From NCBI GenBank assembly GCA_947380375.1, contig CANCQX010000005.1, forward strand, positions 1 through 52,771: a stretch of 52,771 nt of DNA. The letters are read 5' to 3'. Position numbers and translations under genes: made by a program. Shown in pieces: positions 1 through 7,580 of the stretch; the first letter of the stretch is position 1, and the number at the start of each line of letters is the position of its first letter. The stretch comes from Flavobacteriales bacterium. GTDB taxonomy: Bacteria > Bacteroidota > Bacteroidia > Flavobacteriales_D > Crocinitomicaceae. Under the pieces are notes generated by a model. It did not search any database and was not told the DNA's origin. It saw only the letters and a program-made list of their open reading frames with translations.

Positions 1-962
1 ATAATAATCATACCATTCCTTTTATTTTATTAATCGAAAAAGAAGATATTAAAATCGATTTAAAAATTAAAAAAACCATTTCTGATTTTCTTGTAAAAGA
101 TACTATAACAATTGATTTATTAGAAATATCTATTCGTTATAGTTTTGAACGAATGAAAAATGCAAAAAAAATAAAATTATTAAATTCAAAATTAGAAAAA
201 AAAGTCAAAAAAAGAACGGAGATTTTAGACGGTATTATTGAAAAATTAGAAAAATCAAAAATCGATTTAGAAGCGGAACTTGAAAACGAAAAAGTGCAAA
301 AAACTCAATTCGTTTCGATCGCATCCCACGAATTTAGAACACCATTATCTACAATTCTTTCTTCTTTAGTATTAATGAAATCTTATTGCGAAACGAAAAA
401 TCACAAAAAATTTCAAGAACATACTAGTAAAATAAAATATTCAATTAACAATTTAACAGAATTATTAGACGATTTCCTTTCGATAAGTAAATTGGAAGAA
501 GGAGCAATTAAAATTTATCCCGATGAATTTAGAGTAAAAGAATTTATCGGTTCAATATGCTCCGAAATGCAAATGATCATTACAACAAATCAACAAATTA
601 ATTATAATCATAATGGAGAAGAATTTAGCTATTTAGATAGCAAACTACTTAAAAATATCTTATACAATCTTATTTCGAATGCTATAAAATATTCTCCTAA
701 TGAAAAATCAATTGAAGTAATTTCAACACTAAAAGAAAATTATCTAGTAATATCAATTAAAGATTTTGGAATTGGTATACCTAAAAAAGATCAAAACCAT
801 TTGTTTGAAAGATTTTACAGATGTGAAAACACATCAACTATTCAAGGAACAGGATTAGGCCTAAATATTGTTTCCAATTATATGAACCTCTTAAATGGTG
901 AAATAAATTTCGAGAGCGAAGAAAATGAAGGTACAATGTTTACATTAACTTTTCCTCAATAA
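1..962 (+). CDS. Hybrid response regulator/histidine kinase, 3' part only (5' end outside window)
   Basis: The reading frame is open from base 3, so the first internal methionine at 153 is probably not the true start and the gene begins left of the window. The first ~45 visible residues look like the C-terminal end of a receiver domain (IPFILLIEKED), followed by a coiled linker rich in Lys/Glu. Then comes a histidine kinase core: H-box SIASHEFRTPLST with the phospho-accepting His, N-box LYNLISNAIKYSPN, G1 box KDFGIGIP, F-box LFERFYR and G2 box GTGLGLNIV. No membrane segment is visible in this part, so it is probably cytoplasmic. It precedes kaiC and kaiB on the same strand with a 194-bp gap, suggesting it signals together with the KaiC-like ATPase. 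That link is inference. Confidence 0.9.
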   Translation, partial: NNHTIPFILLIEKEDIKIDLKIKKTISDFLVKDTITIDLLEISIRYSFERMKNAKKIKLLNSKLEKKVKKRTEILDGIIEKLEKSKIDLEAELENEKVQKTQFVSIASHEFRTPLSTILSSLVLMKSYCETKNHKKFQEHTSKIKYSINNLTELLDDFLSISKLEEGAIKIYPDEFRVKEFIGSICSEMQMIITTNQQINYNHNGEEFSYLDSKLLKNILYNLISNAIKYSPNEKSIEVISTLKENYLVISIKDFGIGIPKKDQNHLFERFYRCENTSTIQGTGLGLNIVSNYMNLLNGEINFESEENEGTMFTLTFPQ

Positions 963-1095
963 AGATTTTAATTTAACTATTATACTGAAATAGAAAACAC
1001 TACCTCCAAAAAACCATTCCAATAAATTTATTTTTAACTGATTACCATCACAATTAAGGTTGTGCTTAATTATTTACGTTTCGTATTTCTAGAAT

Positions 1096-1103
1096 TACAT
1101 TTG
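1096..1103 (+). promoter_or_regulatory. Possible -7 element for kaiC (TACATTTG)
   Basis: TACATTTG matches the Bacteroidetes -7 consensus TAnnTTTG and lies 53 bp before the kaiC start. No clear TTG -33 element is seen at 19-21 bp upstream, so this is tentative. kaiC could also be read through from the kinase gene. Confidence 0.3.
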
Positions 1104-1156
1104 AATGAATGAGAAAGAAAGTTTAATTTCTCAAAATCTGACAAATAAGTAAAGAA

Positions 1157-2740
1157 ATGGAAAATACAATAAATCAAAATGACAAAATAAATAATTCTAA
1201 TAATTGTAAACCCACTTTATCAAAAACTTTAACAGGAATTGTTGGGTTGGATGATATCACTTTTGGAGGGATCCCTAAAAATCGAACTACATTATTGGTT
1301 GGAGCAATTGGTTCTGGTAAAACAGTAATTTCAATGGCGTGTATAGTAAATGGAATTTTATCCTACGATGAACCTGGTGTGTTTATGACTTTCGAGGAGA
1401 AAAAAGAGGAATTACAACTCAATTTATTTACGCTTGGTTATGATTTAGAGACACTGATTAATGAAAAAAAATTATACATAGAGAATTTATATATTGGTCA
1501 CGAAGCAGCACAAGTAACTGGTAAATATAATATTGACGGTTTATTTGTAAGGATTGAACAAGTTATAGAAAAAGTAAAAGCTAAACGTATAGTTCTAGAT
1601 TCGTTGGATACACTTTTTTCGGGACTTGATAGTAATATTCTTCGAGGAGAAATTAAAAGACTATTTAATTGGTTAAAGGAAAAAGAAATTACAGCAATCA
1701 TAACTGCAGAAATTGGTCAAACTCAACTTACGCGAATGGGTTTGGAAGAAGCAATTGCCGATTGTGTTATTGAACTAAACAACCGAGTATCCAATCAGAT
1801 TGCAACAAGAAGGATACGTGTTGTAAAATATAGAGGGTCAGAACATAACACCAATGAATATCCATTTATAATTAACCGAAAAGGCATTAGTCTTTATCCA
1901 TTAATAGATGAAGAGCCTCAACAGAAAGTGAGTAATGAACGTATTTCTACTGGAGTTATTGAAATGGACAAAATGCTAGAAAACAAAGGTTATTATATAG
2001 GAAGTAGTATTCTTTTAGCTGGAGCTGCAGGCACGGGAAAAACTAGTTTTGCTACAGCTTTTGCAGTTAATACTTGTAGAGAAAATAAACGATGTCTGTA
2101 TTGCACTTTTGAAGAGGCCCCAAGTCAGTTAATTAGAGATATGGGGGCGATCGATTTCCCTTTAAATACATTTTTAGATTCGGGGCATTTAAAGTTTTAT
2201 TTCGCAAGACCAATATTGCAAAATTTTGAATTGCATATAATGTCGATAAAAACAAAAATTAAAGAATTTAAACCTGATGTAATTATTCTTGATCCTATTA
2301 CCAATATAATGGTTGAAAGTATAAATAGCGACACTACGGCAACTCTTGCTCAGTTCATAGATTTTGTAAAAATGACAGGGGATATTACAGTTCTTTTTAC
2401 GTCAGCAATGACAATCGAAGCATTATCAATAAATCCAAGTTATGAAGGAATATTCTCTATGGTTGATACGTGTGTAATGTTACAAGAAAAACGTATTGAA
2501 ACCGTTCACGTTAGAAGAATGTACATTATGAAATCAAGAGGTATTAATAATTCGAAAGAAGAAAAAGAATTTATAATTACGGATAAAGAAAATACAATAT
2601 CCCCAAACAATAAAATGGTTATATCTAATAATGAGATTGTTAAGAAAGATCCGATTATTTCACGAGAAAACAAACCTTCCGTTTCGGCTAATCTATCTTC
2701 AATAGCTCAAAATGAGAATGGTAAAAATCTAGTAAAATAA
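1157..2740 (+). CDS. kaiC: KaiC-like double RecA/P-loop ATPase
   Basis: Cytoplasmic KaiC family ATPase with two RecA domains. CI has Walker A at residues 49-57 (VGAIGSGKT) and the paired catalytic glutamates E80/E81 (FMTFEEKK). CII has Walker A at 289-297 (AGAAGTGKT) and E319/E320 (CTFEEAP). The length of 527 aa is close to cyanobacterial KaiC (~519). Aligning on the VDT motif in CII puts S434 opposite the cyanobacterial Thr432 site and a Phe (F433) opposite Ser431, so only one of the two classical phosphosites seems present. No KaiA is seen. The neighbours are a hybrid kinase upstream and a KaiB-like gene 27 bp downstream. In Bacteroidetes such kaiBC pairs are thought to act in signalling or stress responses, not a true clock. 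That role is inferred. Confidence 0.92.
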   Translation: MENTINQNDKINNSNNCKPTLSKTLTGIVGLDDITFGGIPKNRTTLLVGAIGSGKTVISMACIVNGILSYDEPGVFMTFEEKKEELQLNLFTLGYDLETLINEKKLYIENLYIGHEAAQVTGKYNIDGLFVRIEQVIEKVKAKRIVLDSLDTLFSGLDSNILRGEIKRLFNWLKEKEITAIITAEIGQTQLTRMGLEEAIADCVIELNNRVSNQIATRRIRVVKYRGSEHNTNEYPFIINRKGISLYPLIDEEPQQKVSNERISTGVIEMDKMLENKGYYIGSSILLAGAAGTGKTSFATAFAVNTCRENKRCLYCTFEEAPSQLIRDMGAIDFPLNTFLDSGHLKFYFARPILQNFELHIMSIKTKIKEFKPDVIILDPITNIMVESINSDTTATLAQFIDFVKMTGDITVLFTSAMTIEALSINPSYEGIFSMVDTCVMLQEKRIETVHVRRMYIMKSRGINNSKEEKEFIITDKENTISPNNKMVISNNEIVKKDPIISRENKPSVSANLSSIAQNENGKNLVK

Positions 2741-2767
2741 AGTTTCAATTTGCTAAAATGATGTATT

Positions 2768-3085
2768 ATGACAATAAGTCAAAATGAAAATGAAAAGATT
2801 GAAGAACCTGAAAAATATATTTTTAAATTGTTTATTTCAGCTAAATCATCAGATTCTGTATATGCTATTAAAAATATTAAGAAATTTTGCAATCACTATT
2901 TACAAGATAAATATGAATTAGAAGTTATTGATATATTTCAAGAACCCGAACAAGCGTCTGAAGAGCATATAGTTTTAACCCCCTTACTGATTAAGAAATT
3001 TCCATTGCCCGAAGAACGAATGAGTGGAGATCTTTCAAATACTCAACACATTCTTGCCAAATTTCATATTGATTACGAAAATTAA
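2768..3085 (+). CDS. kaiB: KaiB-like thioredoxin-fold protein
   Basis: 105 aa, the expected size for KaiB. After a short charged N-terminus the sequence YIFKLFISAKS starts a thioredoxin-like beta strand, followed by a helix (SVYAIKNIKKFCNHYL) and the second strand ELEVIDIFQEPEQA. Next comes the conserved VLTPLLIKKFPLPEERMSGDL stretch, seen in KaiB as the 'ATPTLIK..PxPxRRxxGDL' motif. KaiB binds the CI ring of KaiC after its fold switch. Its place 27 bp after kaiC on the same strand supports a functional pair. Whether fold switching occurs in this homologue cannot be told from sequence. Confidence 0.88.
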   Translation: MTISQNENEKIEEPEKYIFKLFISAKSSDSVYAIKNIKKFCNHYLQDKYELEVIDIFQEPEQASEEHIVLTPLLIKKFPLPEERMSGDLSNTQHILAKFHIDYEN

Positions 3086-3090
3086 AAACA

Positions 3091-3531
3091 ATGGAAAAAA
3101 ATTACAATAAAGAACTAGATTTCGTTTTAGAAGAACTTATTACTGAGTATAAAAAACAGTTTAAAGGAATTAAATTTTATGCTGACGAAACACCCAAAGT
3201 CGTAAACGAAGAAGTAAGTAAATTGACCGAAGAAAAATTTAATTTAAAAGATTGGGAAGTTAATTTACTCTACCATCAACTATTAATCGACCAAAATATT
3301 GTAAGTATTGAACCCTTAGCGATTTCTTTAGGAGGTCTTCTATTTAAAAATAACGGAGGATACACTCAAAGAGATATTCGCCTAAATTCCGAAAAGAAAC
3401 GCATAAAAAATCTAGAAGAGGAAATGAATAGAAATTCTTTTTTATTAATGGTATTTACTGCAGTTTTGGCAATTGGAACTTTAATTTCCGCTTGGGATTT
3501 TGGCATTGAGATTTGGAAATTTTATTTTTAG
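3091..3531 (+). CDS. Small C-terminally membrane-anchored protein next to kaiB
   Basis: Five bp after the kaiB stop, so almost certainly in the same transcript. 146 aa. Residues 1-95 are soluble and look alpha/beta with a helix-turn-like region around NLKDWEVNLLYHQLLIDQNI. A coiled stretch (SEKKRIKNLEEEMN) leads to one hydrophobic segment near the C-terminus (FLLMVFTAVLAIGTLISAW), so the protein should be anchored with its bulk in the cytoplasm. I do not recognise the family. Proteins of this layout (winged-helix-like head, coiled coil, single membrane segment) occur in Bacteroidetes as uncharacterised genes. A link to the KaiBC module is only suggested by position. Confidence 0.7.
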   Translation: MEKNYNKELDFVLEELITEYKKQFKGIKFYADETPKVVNEEVSKLTEEKFNLKDWEVNLLYHQLLIDQNIVSIEPLAISLGGLLFKNNGGYTQRDIRLNSEKKRIKNLEEEMNRNSFLLMVFTAVLAIGTLISAWDFGIEIWKFYF

Positions 3532-3641
3532 ATATTTGATGAAAATTGAAATTATTTTGATTTTAATAAACAAATACACAAACTTTATAATAGTCCCCAT
3601 TTTATGGACAGATGATTAAAGTGTAATTTTAACAGTTGAAT

Positions 3642-3861
3642 ATGAAAAAAGAGAGAAGAAAATTTACGTCAGCTTTTAAGGCTAAAGTGGACATTGAAGC
3701 AATTAAAGAGGATGTGACAATCCCAAGCTAGCAGCAAAGAAACAAGTTCATCCATCACAAATAACGACTTGGAAAAAAGAGTTTTTAGAGAGTGTTAGTT
3801 AAGTTTTTGATTCAAAACGTCAAGAAGTAAAAGACGAATCTAAAGACAAAATTCTTTACCC
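3642..3861 (+). pseudogene. IS3-family transposase OrfA remnant
   Basis: Starts MKKERRKFTSAFKAKVDIEA, the typical opening of an IS3-family (IS150-like) OrfA helix-turn-helix protein. The frame breaks near 3727 (tag stop, +1 shift) and resumes in the next frame as LAAKKQVHPSQITTWKKEFLES, then another stop and VFDSKRQEVKDESKDKI. No OrfB is present. The remnant ends abruptly where a second, oppositely oriented OrfA remnant begins. It is dead. Confidence 0.75.
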
Positions 3862-4027
3862 GGAAAAGCTATATCTCCATTATCTCTATACTGTTTTCTC
3901 CAAACAGAGAGTTGTTGAGCTTTAATGCCTAGTTCTTCTGCTACTTCGCCTAAATTGTTTCTTGCGAAGCTTAATTCTACAGCCTTTGTTTTAAAAGACT
4001 TATCATACTTTTTCTTTCTGTTGCCAT
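3857..4027 (-). pseudogene. Second IS3-family OrfA remnant, opposite strand
   Basis: On the minus strand an ATG at 4027 opens a frame reading MATERKKYDKSFKTKAVELS, then a helix-turn-helix (NLGEVAEELGIKAQQLSVWR) and RKQYRDNGDIAFPG. This is the N-terminal ~57 residues of another IS3-type OrfA, of a different subgroup from the neighbour. It stops at the junction near 3857 with no OrfB. The stretch 4028-4250 may hold more transposon debris, but I recognise nothing in it. Confidence 0.7.
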
Positions 4028-4253
4028 AACTCTAAGTTTTAATCCTAGCTTATAGCTTAACTTATACTCCTTAATTGAGAAGGTTCATTTGGAGTATTGT
4101 TGGTCGATCAGTTAGAAAACAAATATTGAAGGACTGTAACTTTGTTTCTCTAAACTACAAACAATCTTACGAAATTATTGGTCGAGCGAAGAATAGCAAA
4201 TGTAAAGGAAGATAAAGTGATATTTATAAGTCGTGAGAAAATCACAAAATAAA

Positions 4254-4284
4254 AATGGGATGTATCTTGTAGATACATCCCATT
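4254..4284 (-). terminator. Terminator of the T9SS protein gene
   Basis: Perfect inverted repeat: 13-bp arms 4254-4266 and 4272-4284 around a 5-base loop. Read on the minus strand, it follows the stop codon of the 4310-5779 gene by 26 bp and is followed by a T-rich tract (A-run at 4242-4255 on the plus strand). Confidence 0.85.
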
Positions 4285-4309
4285 GCATATTAATCTAACT
4301 TTTAACTTA

Positions 4310-5779
4310 TTATTCTTTAACTATACGTTGTCTTTCAATACCATTTGAACCTTGAATTTCAATGATGTAATTTCCAGCTTTTAAGTGAGAAAGGTCAATA
4401 CTTTCAGTATTATTGTTGTTTGAATATTCAGAAGTACCTACGACATTATACATTAAATCGTATACTTTCACTGATTCTAAAGTATGTTCAACTGGAATGT
4501 CAATATTCAATTTATCTGTAACAACATTTGGATATATTTTTAAATTTAATGTAGCATCTGATGCATTAATATCTTTTTTTCTATAACCTTTTGCTGAATT
4601 TCCACCATTAGGAAAAGGAGGTTTAGGTGAATTAATAAGAATCGTATTTGACTTAAAATTTCCACAAGTTGTTTCAATATTTACATAATATTGACCATTA
4701 GTTTTTGGAACAACAGTAGGTGTTGTTTCTTTTGTTGACCAAGTAACTTTTTTAACATTTTTAGAATAATCATTTATTGAAAGAACTGTACTTCCTATAA
4801 GTATTTCTAAAGGTGAACCAATTATAACACTTGGATTATTTACAACAGATATTGTAGCATACCCAACACCTAAATCCGATGACACACTTACTGAATAAAC
4901 CTTGTTTTCATTCACTGTAATTGAATTTGTTTTTTCACCCGTTGACCATTTAATTGTGTTAAATTTATGAAAGTTTCCAGATTTATCAGTAATACCTGAA
5001 GGTATCGACAAGTTATTATTACAAATTCCGTTTGCTTTTTTTATCGTAATTACAGGATTTGGATTAGTTTTTAAACTATTAAAATTTTGAATATATGTTT
5101 TTTTAAATGCCTCTATTTTAGGCTTTAACGACACATTTTTTTCATTAGATAGATCCGTAAACCAATCATTTAATAATTCAGCTGTTCCATCATTTACATC
5201 TCCTGCTTTTTCAAAAACAATTTCTTTTTCTTGCATACAAGTCAACTGGTTGGATCCTTTTAATTTATAATAATCATTATATAACCCCACAGCTTGGTCA
5301 ATAGTTTTAAAAGGATGGCTAGATATATAAGCATTATAGTCAATTATAGTACTATTATTTTTAGTTAACCAAAAATCTGCTGTTTTTTCAGCTGCCCAAA
5401 ATGTTTGTTCGGCATGAAGATTTTGTCCATTTATTGCTTTAGCATTTGGATATTGATTAAAATTTGTTAAAAACATTTTACCATAATTTGGAATTTGAAC
5501 ATAAGGTGAATTAGGACTCCAAGTCTGTAATTTAAGAAATTCCTCAGTAGTAAAAAATCTTAAAGTTTTAACATCTAGGTCTTGAACACTTATAGAATAC
5601 CCACTTTGTTTAGTTATAGTATTTTCTAAATGATAAACTACAATTTGATATGCATTTTCTACTCCATCACATTCAACAGATGCTTCCTTTGTATAAGTGA
5701 TATCAGTAGAATTTCTCTTTTGTCCAAATCCATTGCTAAACATAGATAAAGCTAATAATGACATTACAATCTTTTTCAT
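4310..5779 (-). CDS. Secreted protein with type 9 secretion (type A) sorting domain
   Basis: 489 aa. Signal peptide MKKIVMSLLALSMFSNGFGQ with a Sec-type hydrophobic core. The central part (residues ~240-390) has repeated Ig/PKD-like strands containing KWSTGE, VTWSTKE and NGQYYVNIE. Residues ~410-489 match a T9SS type A C-terminal sorting signal: LKIYPNVVTDKLNIDIP, then VKVYDLMYNVV, ending LKAGNYIIEIQGSNGIERQR. This tail directs export through the outer-membrane T9SS and is usually cleaved. The N-terminal region (~20-230), with a conserved-looking QLTCMQEKE, is not assigned. A minus-strand TAAATTTG -7 element lies at 5814-5821. The gene is monocistronic with its own terminator. The T9SS tail strongly supports a Bacteroidetes host. 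Confidence 0.9.
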   Translation of the reverse strand: MKKIVMSLLALSMFSNGFGQKRNSTDITYTKEASVECDGVENAYQIVVYHLENTITKQSGYSISVQDLDVKTLRFFTTEEFLKLQTWSPNSPYVQIPNYGKMFLTNFNQYPNAKAINGQNLHAEQTFWAAEKTADFWLTKNNSTIIDYNAYISSHPFKTIDQAVGLYNDYYKLKGSNQLTCMQEKEIVFEKAGDVNDGTAELLNDWFTDLSNEKNVSLKPKIEAFKKTYIQNFNSLKTNPNPVITIKKANGICNNNLSIPSGITDKSGNFHKFNTIKWSTGEKTNSITVNENKVYSVSVSSDLGVGYATISVVNNPSVIIGSPLEILIGSTVLSINDYSKNVKKVTWSTKETTPTVVPKTNGQYYVNIETTCGNFKSNTILINSPKPPFPNGGNSAKGYRKKDINASDATLNLKIYPNVVTDKLNIDIPVEHTLESVKVYDLMYNVVGTSEYSNNNNTESIDLSHLKAGNYIIEIQGSNGIERQRIVKE

Positions 5780-5813
5780 TTCTTTTTTTTTAATTGTTAA
5801 ATAAATTTCTTCA

Positions 5814-5821
5814 CAAATTTA
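5814..5821 (-). promoter_or_regulatory. Possible -7 element (TAAATTTG) for the T9SS gene
   Basis: On the minus strand TAAATTTG matches TAnnTTTG and sits 35 bp before the ATG at 5779. No TTG -33 is evident. The rest of the gap up to 6115 is AT-rich and shows no gene. Confidence 0.35.
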
Positions 5822-6114
5822 TGCCAAAATTTTTCATTAAAAAAATAATTGTTACTAGTCAGTTTTTTATAAAGCTGTGATTTTGAAAAAATAATTCCTA
5901 TTACTTTGTTTTTCAAGTGATTACAAAACAAATGTAGTATTTGAAATTTGTAATAATTTAGTTCGTCGAGACTTTGAGTTGAGAATTATTAATCATTAAT
6001 TACATCTACTTTTGAATAGTAATTAAAAATGTTACTAAAAAAGGATTATGGAACAAAATGGTGCAATTTGTTACTCAATAAGTGCACTTAGACATCGATG
6101 TATTACTTTTCAAA

Positions 6115-6490
6115 TTATTTTATCTTTTCCAGTTTTCTAAATTGCTTATTTGTATCTCTCCAAACATCTTTAAATTTTGGTAATGATTTCATTTGGTGAC
6201 TTAAATTTTTATCCCAACCCATTTCAAACGTCTTCTCTTTAGCCAAAACTTTTTGTATGAATTCTAATGGGTTTAGATTTTTATGTTCTGCTTTACTTTT
6301 ATCGTCGGCCATCACTAAATTAGAACTACCCCATGTGAGGAAAGGTTTATTGTAAAGTTTTCCCATGATCAAATCTGCCATTAATCTAGAATGCCTTCCG
6401 TTTCCATTGGAAAAAAAAATGAATACCCTTTGCTAATAGGTAAGCAAGATTTTGCACGTATTTTATTTTGATTAAACCTAAATGAAAATT
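6115..6490 (-). pseudogene. Fic-domain protein remnant, frameshifted in a homopolymer
   Basis: An open frame from 6381 encodes 88 aa. Its upstream in-frame bases encode SNGNGRHSRL, the second half of the Fic catalytic motif H-x-F-x-x-G-N-G-R. The frame breaks in a run of nine A/T at 6411-6419. Removing one base joins it to AYLLAKGIHFFSNGNGRHSR, restoring the motif histidine. The flank FTWGSSNL resembles the tail of 'mobile mystery protein B' type Fic proteins. Further upstream (to ~6600) there are more stops and only weak similarity. Fic enzymes transfer AMP or similar groups to target proteins. This copy lacks an intact start and N-terminal half, so it is probably inactive. Confidence 0.6.
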
Positions 6491-6659
6491 AGATGGTTTT
6501 GGAAAATCTAAATAATGTTCCTCAAAAACCAATTAAACCAACTTCTCTCCAAATCGATGCAATTTAAACAACGAAGTAACAGGATCTTGATAGATATTAA
6601 TTTCTGCAACTTTACCTATGTTTGAAAGTAAAGGAAACTCATTTCAAGAAAATTAAAAT

Positions 6660-7562
6660 TTGACTTTTTCAATTGGTTCTAATTGCTTAAAAATGTTGCT
6701 ACTAAAGTTAAGAAAAATATTGAATTCTATTATTTTATTTCTATATTTCGGCACTTTAATTTATTTGGTGCCGAAACATAGATTTTGTATATTTGTAAAA
6801 AAAGAACTTCATATCAAAAATAATAAACTACATATTAACGAGTTAAAAAGCACATTTTCAAATAATTTGATTGTTGAAAAAAGTGATGTTGAAAATTTTT
6901 ATAAATCAATCGATGCAGATATAAATTTATCAACTATTGATGGGAGAATCTTTGAACTTATAAAAAAAGGAGTTTTATTTAGAATTGGAAGAGGAAAATA
7001 TTCTTTCCACGAAAAACAAACCTTCCAACCACAGTTAGAAAATTCGCTAATAAAACTTTCTAAATTAATAAAAAAACATCTACCTTTTCTTGATTTTTGT
7101 ATTTGGAATACAAAATGTATAAATGCATTTATGGTACATCAGCCATTTAGGTTTTATACCATTCTTGAAGTTGAAAAAGACGCAATGGAATCTGTTTTCA
7201 ATATTTTACGTGAAGAAAATAAGAACGTTTATATTGATCCTACACAAGATACTTTAGATAAATACGTTTCCTTTAAAACAGAACCAATAATTATTACAAA
7301 TCTTGTTTCAGAAGCACCTCTTTTTCAAAACAATACTACATCGATCATTACACTTGAAAAACTACTTGTCGATATCTATTGTAATGCAACGTTATTTGCT
7401 GCACAACAAGGTGCCGAAATGATATATATATATAAGTCCGCTTTTGAAAAGTACTCAATTAATGAAGCTAAATTATTAAGGTATGCGTCAAGAAGAAAAA
7501 AGAAAGAGCAGATAATTCAATTAATTAATAAAGCAAAAGATTCGGCACTAAATAATGATTAG
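6660..7562 (+). CDS. abiEi: AbiEi-type antitoxin / transcriptional regulator
   Basis: Antitoxin partner of the AbiEii nucleotidyltransferase toxin in a type IV toxin-antitoxin system. A winged-helix region (INELKSTF, then STIDGRIFELIKKGVLFRIGRGKYSF) is followed by a C-terminal domain with FCIWNTKCINAFMVHQPFRF and SIITLEKLLVDIYCN, as in the family. The 300-aa frame from 6660 carries ~55 residues of low-complexity hydrophobic sequence before the homology and would begin upstream of the likely promoter (6764-6795). The family N-terminus corresponds to residue ~59 (ATT at 6834). No in-frame ATG lies between, so the start is uncertain: either a non-ATG codon or a damaged start. The toxin gene follows after 18 bp. 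Confidence 0.8.
   Translation: MTFSIGSNCLKMLLLKLRKILNSIILFLYFGTLIYLVPKHRFCIFVKKELHIKNNKLHINELKSTFSNNLIVEKSDVENFYKSIDADINLSTIDGRIFELIKKGVLFRIGRGKYSFHEKQTFQPQLENSLIKLSKLIKKHLPFLDFCIWNTKCINAFMVHQPFRFYTILEVEKDAMESVFNILREENKNVYIDPTQDTLDKYVSFKTEPIIITNLVSEAPLFQNNTTSIITLEKLLVDIYCNATLFAAQQGAEMIYIYKSAFEKYSINEAKLLRYASRRKKKEQIIQLINKAKDSALNND
6746..6776 (+). promoter_or_regulatory. Inverted-repeat operator of the AbiE locus
   Basis: Perfect 9-bp arms TTTCGGCAC (6746-6754) and GTGCCGAAA (6768-6776), 13 bases apart. The right arm overlaps the spacer next to the -33 element of the promoter that follows. AbiEi antitoxins are known to repress their own operon through inverted repeats, so this is a likely AbiEi binding site. 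Confidence 0.7.
6764..6795 (+). promoter_or_regulatory. AbiE promoter (TTTG, 20 bp, TATATTTG)
   Basis: TTTG at 6764-6767 and TATATTTG at 6788-6795 are separated by 20 bp, a near-ideal Bacteroidetes promoter. Transcription should begin near 6802, inside the longest open frame of the antitoxin gene. This conflicts with translation starting at 6660. Confidence 0.65.
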
Positions 7563-7566
7563 TGCC
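7544..7566 (+). promoter_or_regulatory. Second GGCAC/GTGCC inverted repeat between abiEi and abiEii
   Basis: Arms GGCACTA (7544-7550) and TAGTGCC (7560-7566), 9 bases apart, share the CGGCAC core of the upstream operator. The element covers the end of abiEi and the start of the intergenic gap. It could be a second AbiEi site or an mRNA hairpin before the toxin gene. Confidence 0.45.
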
Positions 7567-7580
7567 AAAATATAGAGATT

